The position numbers and the translations under genes are program-made. Below the pieces are notes generated by a model. It searched no databases. It saw nothing but the letters and a program-made list of their open reading frames with translations, and had not been told where the DNA came from. From contig NZ_CP097800.1 of NCBI RefSeq assembly GCF_000612545.2, positions 2,036,001 through 2,100,000 on the forward strand: DNA of 64,000 nt, in the 5' to 3' direction. Source of the stretch: Streptomyces sp. PCS3-D2 (lineage in GTDB: Bacteria; Actinomycetota; Actinomycetes; Streptomycetales; Streptomycetaceae). How positions within the stretch are numbered: the stretch's first letter is position 1; each line of letters begins with the position of its first letter. Positions 17,183-25,468 of this stretch are shown here, in pieces.

Positions 17183-19318
17183 ATGTCCGAGACCGACCAC
17201 GGCGTCGATCCCCGTACGCGGCCCGTCCCGTTACGCCCGACCCGGCGCAGAGCGCTGGCCGCCGGGGCGTGCGCCGCCGCCCTGCTGGGCGTGGCCGGCC
17301 GCACCCGGGCCGCGGCGGCCACGGCCGGGCCCGAGCACCGGCCGGCCCCCGGCGACCTGGCCCCGTACGCCTCCTACTGGTTCCCCGACTCCCTCCCGGC
17401 AGGCACCCCGGGCCCCGGTATCGTGTGGCGCTCGCTCAGCCGGTGGACCCCCGGGAGCGACCCCGACCTGGCCCACAACACCGCGACCGTGCCGCTCGCC
17501 GAGCGGTTCACCCCCGTCCCGGCGAACGGGACGGCCCGGGCCGGCCAGGCCGGGATCGCCTCCCTCGTCTCCTTCGCGCCGACCGCCGGGAACCCCGCGC
17601 AGGGCTCCGCCACCGCCGACTACTACGCGCTCACGCACTGGGCGTACATCGACGAGCTGGTCTTCTGGGGCGGCTCCGCGGGCGAGGGGATCATCCTGGC
17701 CCCGAACGCGCCGGTCGTCGACGCCGCCCACCGCAACGGGGTCCGCGTGCTGGGCAACGTGTTCCTGCCGCCCGTGGCGTACGGCGGCGACCTGCGATGG
17801 ACCCGCGACCTGGTGCAGCGCGACCGCTTCGGGTGCTTCCCGATCGCGGAGCAGCTCGTCCGGGTCGCGCGGACGTACGGCTTCGACGGCTGGTTCGTCA
17901 ACGCCGAGACCGACGGCGGCGACAGCGCCCTCGCCACCCGGATGCGGGAATTCCTGCGGGCCCTGCGGTCGGCGGGCGAGCCGCACGGTCTGCGGATCAC
18001 CTGGTACGACGCCATGAACAGCACCGGCCGGGTGGGCTGGCAGGGCGCCTTGAACGCCCTCAACCAGGAGTTCTTCGAGGACCGCGCCGGAAGGGTCGCG
18101 GACACCGTGTTCGTGGACTTCCGCTGGACCCCGCAGACGCTGGCCGCGTCGGGCGCGCTCGCCGACCGGCTGGGCCGCTCCCGCCACGAGCTGTGGGCGG
18201 CCGTGGACACGGAGTCCCGGGGCTGGAACACCGACGTCCGCTGGGACGCGATCATCCCGCGGACCGGCGACCACGTCGTCAGCTATGCCTTCTACCGGCC
18301 CGAATGGACGCTGGGCCACCTCGCCGACCGCTCCCCCGGCGCCTTCCACCAGGCGGACGACCGGTTCTGGACGGGTGAGTCCCTGGACCCGTCCCGGCCC
18401 GCGCCCGAGACTTCCTGGCGGGCTCCCGCGACGGCCGTCGCCGACCGGTCCACGGTCACCGGGCTCCCCTTCGCCTGCTCCTTCAACACCGGACACGGCC
18501 TGCGCTGGTACGAGAACGGCCGGGTCGCCTCCGACACGCCCTGGAACCATCTCGGGCTCCAGGACCGGCTGCCGGGCCGGCGCTGGGTCGTGGAGACCGC
18601 CGGAACGCCTCCGTCCGTCACCCTGGACTTTGCGGACGCCTGGCGCGGCGGCTCCAGCCTGCTGGTCTCGGGCGACCTGACGGCCCCGGTCGCCGTCGGG
18701 CTGCACGCCACCCGGCTGCCGCTGAGCCGGGCGAGCGTCGTGGAGCTGGTGCACGCGACCGGGTCGGGTCCGGTCACCGTCGAGGTCGGCGTGGCCACCC
18801 GCGAGCCGTCCGCCCCGGGCGAGCCGGTCCCGTACACCTGGCTACGGGCCGGGAGCGCGGCGACCGGGGCGGGCTGGCAGACGGCCCGGGCCGCGCTCGC
18901 ACCGCTGGCGGGCAGGACCGCGCACGCCCTGGCCGTACGGATCACCGCGCCCGCGGGCAGGCCGACGCTGTGGCGGCTCGGGGCGCTGTCGGTGCACGAC
19001 GGTGCCCGCACCCGGTGCCCGGCCCCGCCCACCGCGGCCGCCGTGGACGCCGCCGCCCACCGGGACGGCAGGGCCTGGCTCCGCCTGTCCTGGCGGGCGG
19101 CGGCCGGCACCGACGGGCCCCCGCGCCACCACGAGGTGCACCGGGTGCTCCCGAACGGCAGCCGCCGCTTCCTCGGCGGGACCTGCGGCACCGCTCTCTA
19201 CCTCCCGGGAGTCCCCCGCGCGGGCCGGGAACGGGCCGCCGTCTTCGAGGTACGGGCCGTCGACGAGCTGTACGCGACGTCTGCACCAGCCCCCGCGGTC
19301 CTGCCCTGGGAGCCGTGA
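17183..19318 (+). CDS. Secreted endo-beta-N-acetylglucosaminidase, GH85
   Basis: ENGases of GH85 cut the chitobiose core of N-linked glycans and free the oligosaccharide. The 711-residue protein has a twin-arginine-like signal (TRRRALAAGACAAALLGVAG), a GH85 barrel (about residues 55-380) with ASYWFPDSLP, and the catalytic pair Asn240 and Glu242 in GWFVNAETD, where the asparagine supports the substrate acetamido group and the glutamate is the acid/base. ITWYDAMNSTGRVGWQ follows as in the family. Beta-sandwich sequence (about 430-610) and a fibronectin-III-like C-terminal domain complete it. A GAGGAG ribosome site precedes ATG 17183. It works outside the cell; the GH5 enzyme encoded upstream would act on the imported product. 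Confidence 0.92.
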   Translation: MSETDHGVDPRTRPVPLRPTRRRALAAGACAAALLGVAGRTRAAAATAGPEHRPAPGDLAPYASYWFPDSLPAGTPGPGIVWRSLSRWTPGSDPDLAHNTATVPLAERFTPVPANGTARAGQAGIASLVSFAPTAGNPAQGSATADYYALTHWAYIDELVFWGGSAGEGIILAPNAPVVDAAHRNGVRVLGNVFLPPVAYGGDLRWTRDLVQRDRFGCFPIAEQLVRVARTYGFDGWFVNAETDGGDSALATRMREFLRALRSAGEPHGLRITWYDAMNSTGRVGWQGALNALNQEFFEDRAGRVADTVFVDFRWTPQTLAASGALADRLGRSRHELWAAVDTESRGWNTDVRWDAIIPRTGDHVVSYAFYRPEWTLGHLADRSPGAFHQADDRFWTGESLDPSRPAPETSWRAPATAVADRSTVTGLPFACSFNTGHGLRWYENGRVASDTPWNHLGLQDRLPGRRWVVETAGTPPSVTLDFADAWRGGSSLLVSGDLTAPVAVGLHATRLPLSRASVVELVHATGSGPVTVEVGVATREPSAPGEPVPYTWLRAGSAATGAGWQTARAALAPLAGRTAHALAVRITAPAGRPTLWRLGALSVHDGARTRCPAPPTAAAVDAAAHRDGRAWLRLSWRAAAGTDGPPRHHEVHRVLPNGSRRFLGGTCGTALYLPGVPRAGRERAAVFEVRAVDELYATSAPAPAVLPWEP

Positions 19319-19321
19319 CCC

Positions 19322-19383
19322 GGCCGGGATCGGGCCGGGATCGGGCCGGGATCGGGCCGGGATCGGGCCGGGATCGGGCCGGG
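19322..19383. repeat. 11-bp tandem repeat between converging genes
   Basis: About five and a half copies of the 11-mer GGGATCGGGCC run through the whole 67-base gap between the GH85 stop (19318) and the sensor kinase stop (19386). GATC recurs exactly every 11 bases (19328, 19339, 19350, 19361, 19372). Each unit carries two four-base palindromes, GATC and GGCC. No conventional terminator is present in the gap. Confidence 0.9.
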
Positions 19384-19385
19384 GG

Positions 19386-20798
19386 TCAGGAGGCCTCGGG
19401 GCCGGTGCGCGGGACGGTCACGGTCACGCGCAGTCCGTGCGGCGGGTTCGTCTCGTAGGCGAGGGTCCCGCCGCCCGCGGCCAGCAGGGCCCGGGAGATC
19501 GACAGGCCGAGTCCGGAGCCCTTGATGTTCTGGTGGCGGCCGCTGCGCCAGAAGCGGTCGCCGACGCGCTGCAGCTCGTCCTCGGTGAGGCCGGGCCCGT
19601 GGTCGGCGACGACCACGCGCACCGAGCGGCCCTCGGCCGAGACCGACACCTCGACCTCCTCGCCGGCGGGCGTGAACTTGAGGGCGTTGTCGATGACGGC
19701 GTCGAGCGCGCTGGACAGCGCGATGGGGTCCGCCCAGCCGGTGACGGCGGTCCGGCCCCCCTCGGCGAGCCGGACGCCCTTCTCCTCGGCGTACGGCCGC
19801 CAGGCGGCGACCCGCTCCGCCGCCAGCGCGCCGACGTCGGTGAGGCTGATCTCGGCGGAGGCGTGCTCGGCCAGCGCGAGGTCGAGGAGGTCGTCCAGGA
19901 CCTGGGTCAGGCGCTTGCCCTCGGTCCGTACGGAGGCGATCTCCTCGTTGCCCTCGGGCAGTTCGAGGGCCAGCAGTTCGATGCGCAGGAGCAGCGCCGC
20001 GAGCGGGTTGCGCAACTGGTGCGAGGCGTCGGCGACGAAGGCCCGCTGTTGCTCCAGCGCCTCTTCGACGTTGTCGGCCATCTCGTTGAACGAGTGGGCC
20101 AGGCGCTGTAGTTCCGGCGGTCCGCTGGCGGCCGCGACCCTGGAGTTCATCCGCCCGGTGGCGATGCCGTGGGCGGCGGCGTCCAGGGTCCGTACGGGCT
20201 TGAGCACCCAGCTGGTGAGCCGCAGGGCGGCGCCGAAGGCGACCAGCATCGCGGCCGCGAGGCCGCCGGCGATGAGCAGCCAGCCCGTCAGGATCCGGCC
20301 GCGCATGAGGTCGGTCGGCGATTCGGTGGCGACGACCGCAACCACGTCGCCGTCGAGGACGACCGGGGAGACGACGAGCAGCTTTCCGTTGGTCTGCCAG
20401 GGCCACACCTGCGGCGGGTCGTGGCTGCGGCGCCCGGCGAGCGCCTCTTTGAAGGCACGGCGGCCCTCACCGGATTCGGGGAGCTGCCACCAGCCGGGGG
20501 AACGCGCCAGGGCGTGGTCGTCGCGGAGGAAGACCCCGACGCGGATGCCGTACAGCTCCTGGTAGCGGGCGAGTTCGAGCTGGAGCAGGTCCCGGCGCTC
20601 GCCGGCGCCGGTGGAACCGGCCCCCTCGGCGTCGATGACGAACTGGGCGAGGGCGGCGAAGCGGGCACTGTCGTCGATGCGGTCGACCACGACCCGCTGC
20701 TGCTGCCCGGCGGCGAGGGACACCGCGAGCGGGAAGCCGAGCGCGAGGAGCGTGCCCGCCATCAGGATGACGAGCAGGGGCAGCAGACGTGCGCGCAC
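19386..20798 (-). CDS. gluK: Sensor histidine kinase, GluK-like
   Basis: The 470-residue kinase has two membrane helices (about residues 5-30 and 172-200) flanking a roughly 140-residue extracellular sensor, then a HAMP domain, a HisKA dimerisation domain with His260 in DASHQLRNPLAAL, and a HATPase domain with DNALKF and DHGPGL. It would phosphorylate the response regulator encoded ten bases upstream. The pair diverges from gluABCD; in S. coelicolor a GluK-GluR system beside gluABCD senses glutamate and controls its uptake. The name is given on that synteny. Ligand binding by this sensor domain is inferred. Confidence 0.85.
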   Translation of the reverse strand: MRARLLPLLVILMAGTLLALGFPLAVSLAAGQQQRVVVDRIDDSARFAALAQFVIDAEGAGSTGAGERRDLLQLELARYQELYGIRVGVFLRDDHALARSPGWWQLPESGEGRRAFKEALAGRRSHDPPQVWPWQTNGKLLVVSPVVLDGDVVAVVATESPTDLMRGRILTGWLLIAGGLAAAMLVAFGAALRLTSWVLKPVRTLDAAAHGIATGRMNSRVAAASGPPELQRLAHSFNEMADNVEEALEQQRAFVADASHQLRNPLAALLLRIELLALELPEGNEEIASVRTEGKRLTQVLDDLLDLALAEHASAEISLTDVGALAAERVAAWRPYAEEKGVRLAEGGRTAVTGWADPIALSSALDAVIDNALKFTPAGEEVEVSVSAEGRSVRVVVADHGPGLTEDELQRVGDRFWRSGRHQNIKGSGLGLSISRALLAAGGGTLAYETNPPHGLRVTVTVPRTGPEAS

Positions 20799-20808
20799 GG
20801 CAGGGTCC

Positions 20809-21513
20809 CTAGGGGGCGGTGGGGGCGACGAGCCGGTAGCCCACCCCTCGGACGGTCTCGATCAGGGCGGGCATGCGCAGCTTGGAGCGCAGCGAGGCGA
20901 CGTGGACCTCCAGGGTGCGCCCGGTCCCCTCCCAGCTGGTGCGCCACACCTCGCTGATGATCTGCTCGCGCCGGAAGACGACACCGGGCCGCTGCGCGAG
21001 CAGGGCCAGCAGGTCGAACTCCTTGCGCGTGAGGGGTACGTCGATGCCGTCCACGCTGACCCGGCGGGTGGGCAGCTCGATGCTGACGGGGCCGAGGCGG
21101 ACGGTGGGGGGAGCACCGGTTCCGGTGGCGAGCGCCTCCTCGGAGGCCCCGGTGCGCCGGGCGACGGCGTGGATGCGGGCGAGGAGCTCGCCGGTGTCGT
21201 AGGGCTTGACGACGTAGTCGTCGGCTCCCATGTTCAGGCCGTGGATCCGGGAGCGTACGTCGGCCCGCGCGGTGACCATGATGACGGGCGTGGCGGTGCG
21301 CTTGCGGATCTTGCCGCACACCTCGTAGCCGTCCTGGTCGGGCAGGCCGAGATCGAGCAGGACCACGCCGAAGGGCGGGGCGCCGGCGGGCAGCAGCGCC
21401 TGGAGCGCCTCCTCACCGTTGCGGGCGTGGGTGACCTGGAAGCCGTGCCGGGCGAGGACCGCGGACAGGGCGGCGGCGACGTGGTCGTCGTCCTCGACGA
21501 GCAGCAGTCTCAT
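20809..21513 (-). CDS. gluR: OmpR-family response regulator, GluR-like
   Basis: The 234-residue protein has a receiver domain with acidic residues EDD at 7-9, phospho-acceptor Asp54 in LLDLGLPDQDG and the conserved lysine in VVKPYD, and a C-terminal winged-helix domain ending in TVRGVGYRL. It probably binds direct repeats in the 365-base gap (21514-21878) shared with gluA; I could not pick out such repeats with confidence. It is encoded first in the gluR-gluK unit, ten bases before the kinase gene. Confidence 0.88.
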   Translation of the reverse strand: MRLLLVEDDDHVAAALSAVLARHGFQVTHARNGEEALQALLPAGAPPFGVVLLDLGLPDQDGYEVCGKIRKRTATPVIMVTARADVRSRIHGLNMGADDYVVKPYDTGELLARIHAVARRTGASEEALATGTGAPPTVRLGPVSIELPTRRVSVDGIDVPLTRKEFDLLALLAQRPGVVFRREQIISEVWRTSWEGTGRTLEVHVASLRSKLRMPALIETVRGVGYRLVAPTAP

Positions 21514-21843
21514 GTCGTCCCCCTTTCCTCATTCTTTCTCGGTCGACCGGTACCCGAATCTCGGCCGTGGTCTCGGTCGGGGGTCACGGTCCTTGCGGTT
21601 TCCCGGACCGCGCGGCAGGTCGGTGCCGGACGCACGGCCGCAGAAAAGGCCACCCTGCATCCACGCCGATGCGGAGTCCCACGTCAAGGGGGTTCCGCCG
21701 CGGCGGGCCTTCCGTTATGCACCCGGTACGCGCGCATGATCGACCACGCCGGGGCCGCGCACGGAGCGTATCCGTTGGAGGCCGGATCGTTATGCTCAAT
21801 TCTCCCTCAGATGTGATGACGTTGTGCGCGGGTCGTCACTACT

Positions 21844-21868
21844 GTCCTCCCAACCGAGGAGGACGGAG
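21844..21868 (+). promoter_or_regulatory. gluA leader with ribosome site inside a short hairpin
   Basis: GTCCTCC (21844-21850) can pair with GGAGGAC (21858-21864) across a seven-base loop. The right arm is the first purine-rich ribosome-site sequence before gluA; a second GGAG at 21865-21868 stays outside the stem and lies ten bases before the ATG. A promoter-like TATGCT stands at 21791-21796 without a matching -35. The rest of the 365-base gluR-gluA gap shows nothing I can interpret. Confidence 0.4.
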
Positions 21869-21878
21869 CTAGAAGCCG

Positions 21879-22664
<786 letters not shown>

Positions 22665-22679
22665 GGTTTACGTCTGGTA

Positions 22680-22699
22680 GTGATCCGTGTGCGGATCAC
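22680..22699 (+). promoter_or_regulatory. Intercistronic hairpin gluA-gluB
   Basis: GTGATCCG (22680-22687) pairs perfectly with CGGATCAC (22692-22699) over the loop TGTG. It begins 16 bases after the gluA stop and about 83 bases before gluB. It may partly terminate, or protect the downstream message from 5' decay. Confidence 0.5.
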
Positions 22700-22782
22700 C
22701 GCCGGACGGGTTCCTGTCGGCCGTGCGTGCGCCGCAAGCGTCGCTCGTCGTTCAACAACGTCTCATCCGAGGGAAGTTCACC

Positions 22783-23634
22783 ATGAAGATCTCCAAGGCC
22801 GCCGCGGCCGCGGCAGTCGCCGTCGCCCTGTCCCTGACCGCGACCGCGTGTGGCGGCAGCAAGCAGGACGCCGCCTCTGACGGCGGTGCGTCCGGTGGCA
22901 CCAAGGACAAGATCGTCGTCGGTATCAAGTACGACCAGCCCGGTCTCGGCCTGAAGACCCCGGACGGCAAGTTCACGGGCTTCGACGTCGACGTGGCGAC
23001 CTACGTCGCCAAGGAGCTCGGCTACCAGCCCGACCAGATCGAGTTCAAGCAGGCCGTCAGCGCCGAGCGCGAGAACCTGCTCTCCAACGGCGACGTCAAG
23101 TTCATCGTCGCGACCTACTCGATCAACGACAAGCGCAAGGAGCGGGTCGACTTCGCCGGCCCGTACTTCCTCGCGCACCAGGACCTGCTGGTCCGCGCGG
23201 ACGACACGAGCATCACCAAGGTCGAGGACCTGAACAAGAAGAAGCTCTGCTCGGTCACCGGCTCCACCTCGGCACAGAACGTCAAGAAGACCCTGGCCCC
23301 CGAGGCCGACCTGCTGGAGCAGGGCGGCTACTCCGAGTGCCTCACCGGCCTGGAGAACGGCAAGGTCGACGCCCTCACCACGGACAACTCGATCCTGGCC
23401 GGCTATGCCGCGCAGGAGCAGAACAAGGGCAAGTTCAAGCTCGTCGGTCTGAGCATGAGCAACGAGAACTACGGCATCGGCCTGAAGAAGGGCGACAAGG
23501 AGCTCCAGACCAAGATCAACGCCGCGCTCAAGAAGATGGTCGAGGACGGCAGCTGGCAGAAGGCGGTGGACGCGAACCTCGGCCCGGCCAACTACAAGAA
23601 CGAGCCTGCTCCGCAGATCACCGAAGGCAGCTGA
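22783..23634 (+). CDS. gluB: Glutamate-binding lipoprotein GluB
   Basis: The 283-residue protein has a lipoprotein signal peptide with the lipobox LTATAC, giving a diacylglyceryl-modified cysteine near residue 24, so it is anchored to the outer face of the membrane. The mature part is a family-3 solute-binding protein: VVGIKYDQPGLG, FTGFDVDVATYVAKELG, and VDFAGPYFLAHQDLLVR are characteristic of acidic amino acid binding proteins. ATG 22783 follows GAGGGAAG at good spacing; an upstream in-frame GTG would add sequence unlike a signal peptide. Large hairpins flank the gene on both sides, which fits higher expression of the binding protein than of the permeases. Confidence 0.95.
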   Translation: MKISKAAAAAAVAVALSLTATACGGSKQDAASDGGASGGTKDKIVVGIKYDQPGLGLKTPDGKFTGFDVDVATYVAKELGYQPDQIEFKQAVSAERENLLSNGDVKFIVATYSINDKRKERVDFAGPYFLAHQDLLVRADDTSITKVEDLNKKKLCSVTGSTSAQNVKKTLAPEADLLEQGGYSECLTGLENGKVDALTTDNSILAGYAAQEQNKGKFKLVGLSMSNENYGIGLKKGDKELQTKINAALKKMVEDGSWQKAVDANLGPANYKNEPAPQITEGS

Positions 23635-23639
23635 TTCAT

Positions 23640-23690
23640 CGGTGAGGGACGTCGCCGCCCGCCTGCCTCGGGCGGCGGCGCACCTCACCG
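23640..23690 (+). promoter_or_regulatory. Large intercistronic hairpin gluB-gluC
   Basis: The outer stem CGGTGAGG (23640-23647) pairs with CCTCACCG (23683-23690) and the inner stem CGCCGCCCG (23653-23661) with CGGGCGGCG (23669-23677), with a seven-base loop. It begins six bases after the gluB stop and ends 28 bases before gluC. With no U-run it is more likely a partial terminator or 3' mRNA stabiliser than a full stop. Confidence 0.65.
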
Positions 23691-23717
23691 GCCATCCTGG
23701 GGAGAGCGCAGGGCATC

Positions 23718-24392
23718 GTGTTCGATTTTCTTGATTCCGGGCAGTACGACGTGCTCGGAGCCTTCTGGGTGACGGTTCAGCTCACCCTCTACTCGGCGGT
23801 CGGGTCCCTGATCTGGGGCACCGTCCTGGCGGGAATGCGGGTCAGCCCGGTCCCGCTGCTGCGGGGCTTCGGTACCGCGTACGTCAACCTGGTGCGCAAC
23901 ACTCCGCTGACCTTGCTGGTCATCGGCTGCTCGCTGGGTCTCAGCCAGACCCTCGGGATCGATCTGGGCGGCACCACCTTCAAGGAGACCGGCTTCCGGC
24001 TCGCGGTCCTCGGATTGGTCGCCTACACCGGCACCTTCGTCTGCGAGGCCCTGCGCGCCGGCATCAACACCGTGCCCGTCGGCCAGGCCGAGGCGGCCCG
24101 CGCACTGGGGCTGAGCTTCTTCCAGGTGCTCACGCTGATCGTGCTCCCCCAGGCCTTCCGGGCGGTCGTCGCACCGCTCGCCAACGTACTGATCGCGCTC
24201 ACCAAGAACACCACGGTGGCGGCGACCATCGGCGTGGCCGAGGCGGCGCTGCTGATGAAGGAGATGCTGGAGAACGAGGCCCAGGCGGTCTTCGCCGTCT
24301 TTGCGGTCTTCGCCCTCGGTTTCGTTCTTCTGACCCTCCCCACCGGTCTGCTGCTGGGCTGGGTGGCCAAGCGAGTGGCGGTGAAGCGATGA
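23718..24392 (+). CDS. gluC: Glutamate ABC transporter permease GluC
   Basis: The 224-residue membrane protein has five or so hydrophobic helices and the EAA loop of amino acid permeases (EAARALGLSFFQVLTLIVLPQAFR), which contacts the ATPase GluA. It pairs with GluD to make the translocation channel. GTG 23718 opens MFDFLDSGQYDVL, a usual start for this family. The stop overlaps the gluD start by four bases (ATGA), indicating translational coupling. Confidence 0.94.
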   Translation: MFDFLDSGQYDVLGAFWVTVQLTLYSAVGSLIWGTVLAGMRVSPVPLLRGFGTAYVNLVRNTPLTLLVIGCSLGLSQTLGIDLGGTTFKETGFRLAVLGLVAYTGTFVCEALRAGINTVPVGQAEAARALGLSFFQVLTLIVLPQAFRAVVAPLANVLIALTKNTTVAATIGVAEAALLMKEMLENEAQAVFAVFAVFALGFVLLTLPTGLLLGWVAKRVAVKR

Positions 24393-25282
24393 GCTCCGTG
24401 CTGTACGACACCCCCGGCCCCCGGGCCAAGGTGCGCAACTGGATCTACAGCGGGATCTTCGTCGTCCTGTTCGGTCTCGCCCTGTGGTGGGCGCTGTCCC
24501 TCATGGGCGAGAAGGGCCAGCTCGACGCCGACAAGTGGACCCCCTTCGTCACCGACAGCCGGGTCTGGACCACGTACCTGATTCCCGGTCTGGTGGAGAC
24601 CCTCAAGGCCGGTGCGCTGGCCATGGTGATCGCCCTCCCGCTCGGTGCGGCCCTGGGCATCGGCCGGCTGTCCGACCACGCCGGAGTCCGGGCAGCGGTC
24701 GGCGCGTGGGTGGAGTTCTTCCGCGCCATCCCCGTGCTGATGCTGATGCTGTTCAGCAGCGCGCTGTACGCCCCCCAGCTCATGGACGTCCCCTCCGACA
24801 CCCGGCCGTTCTGGGCCGTGGTCACGGGCCTCGTCCTCTACAACTCGGCCGTCATCGCAGAGATCGTCCGGGCGGGCGTGCTCTCCCTCCCCAAGGGGCA
24901 GTCGGAGGCGGCGAAGGCCATCGGCCTGCGCAAGGGCCAGACCATGACCCACGTGCTGCTGCCGCAGGCCGTCACGGCCATGCTGCCGGCGCTGGTCAGC
25001 CAGCTGGTCGTGATCCTGAAGGACACCGCGCTCGGCGGCGCCCTGCTCGGCTTCGCGGAACTGCTCTCCATGAACCGGCAGATCGCGGCGAACTACAGCA
25101 ACACGATCCCGACGATGCTCGTGATCGCCCTGATCTACATCGTGGTGAACTTCACCCTGACCACTCTGGCCTCCTGGCTGGAGAAGCGGCTGCGGGGGTC
25201 GAAGAAGAGCACCGGTGCGGTGCTCGGCGCGGAAGAGGTCGACGACCCGGTCCCCGGGGCGAACACCGCGGCCGGAGCCTGA
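24389..25282 (+). CDS. gluD: Glutamate ABC transporter permease GluD
   Basis: The 297-residue second permease has an N-terminal helix, a longer extracytoplasmic segment than GluC, then a five-helix permease domain with EAAKAIGLRKGQTMTHVLLP as the ATPase-coupling loop. It ends in a charged tail. It starts inside the gluC stop codon and is the last gene of the operon; a strong terminator hairpin follows 58 bases later. Confidence 0.94.
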   Translation: MSSVLYDTPGPRAKVRNWIYSGIFVVLFGLALWWALSLMGEKGQLDADKWTPFVTDSRVWTTYLIPGLVETLKAGALAMVIALPLGAALGIGRLSDHAGVRAAVGAWVEFFRAIPVLMLMLFSSALYAPQLMDVPSDTRPFWAVVTGLVLYNSAVIAEIVRAGVLSLPKGQSEAAKAIGLRKGQTMTHVLLPQAVTAMLPALVSQLVVILKDTALGGALLGFAELLSMNRQIAANYSNTIPTMLVIALIYIVVNFTLTTLASWLEKRLRGSKKSTGAVLGAEEVDDPVPGANTAAGA

Positions 25283-25340
25283 CGGCACCCCCGACCGGCA
25301 GCCCCCGAGGCCTGACGTCCGGTCAGCCATGGTGCTTATC

Positions 25341-25379
25341 CAGCGTGGTGCGGCGGAACACATCCGCCGCACCACGCTG
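25341..25379 (+). terminator. Terminator of the gluABCD operon
   Basis: A perfect 17-bp stem (25341-25357 with 25363-25379) closes over the loop ACACA. It lies 58 bases after the gluD stop and immediately before the promoter region of the monooxygenase gene. No U-tract follows. Confidence 0.85.
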
Positions 25380-25400
25380 CGTTGCGCCCTCGGGTGTCAC

Positions 25401-25445
25401 TTGACGCAGACACCTCCAATGGGTTGCATACGTTCTGTGATCACA
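25401..25445 (+). promoter_or_regulatory. Candidate promoter and palindrome of the FAD monooxygenase gene
   Basis: TTGACG (25401-25406) and TTGCAT (25424-25429), 17 bases apart, fit a weak housekeeping-type promoter. The perfect ten-base palindrome TGTGATCACA (25436-25445) falls at the expected transcription start, where a bound regulator would block initiation. The regulator is unknown. Confidence 0.4.
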
Positions 25446-25468
25446 TACCGGACATCGGGAGCCGCGCC

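Noticed and set aside
13221-19318. Horizontal acquisition of the glycan module
   Set aside because: Codon and base use match the surrounding genes, and there are no mobile-element ends or repeats at its borders; only a comparison with other genomes could show insertion.
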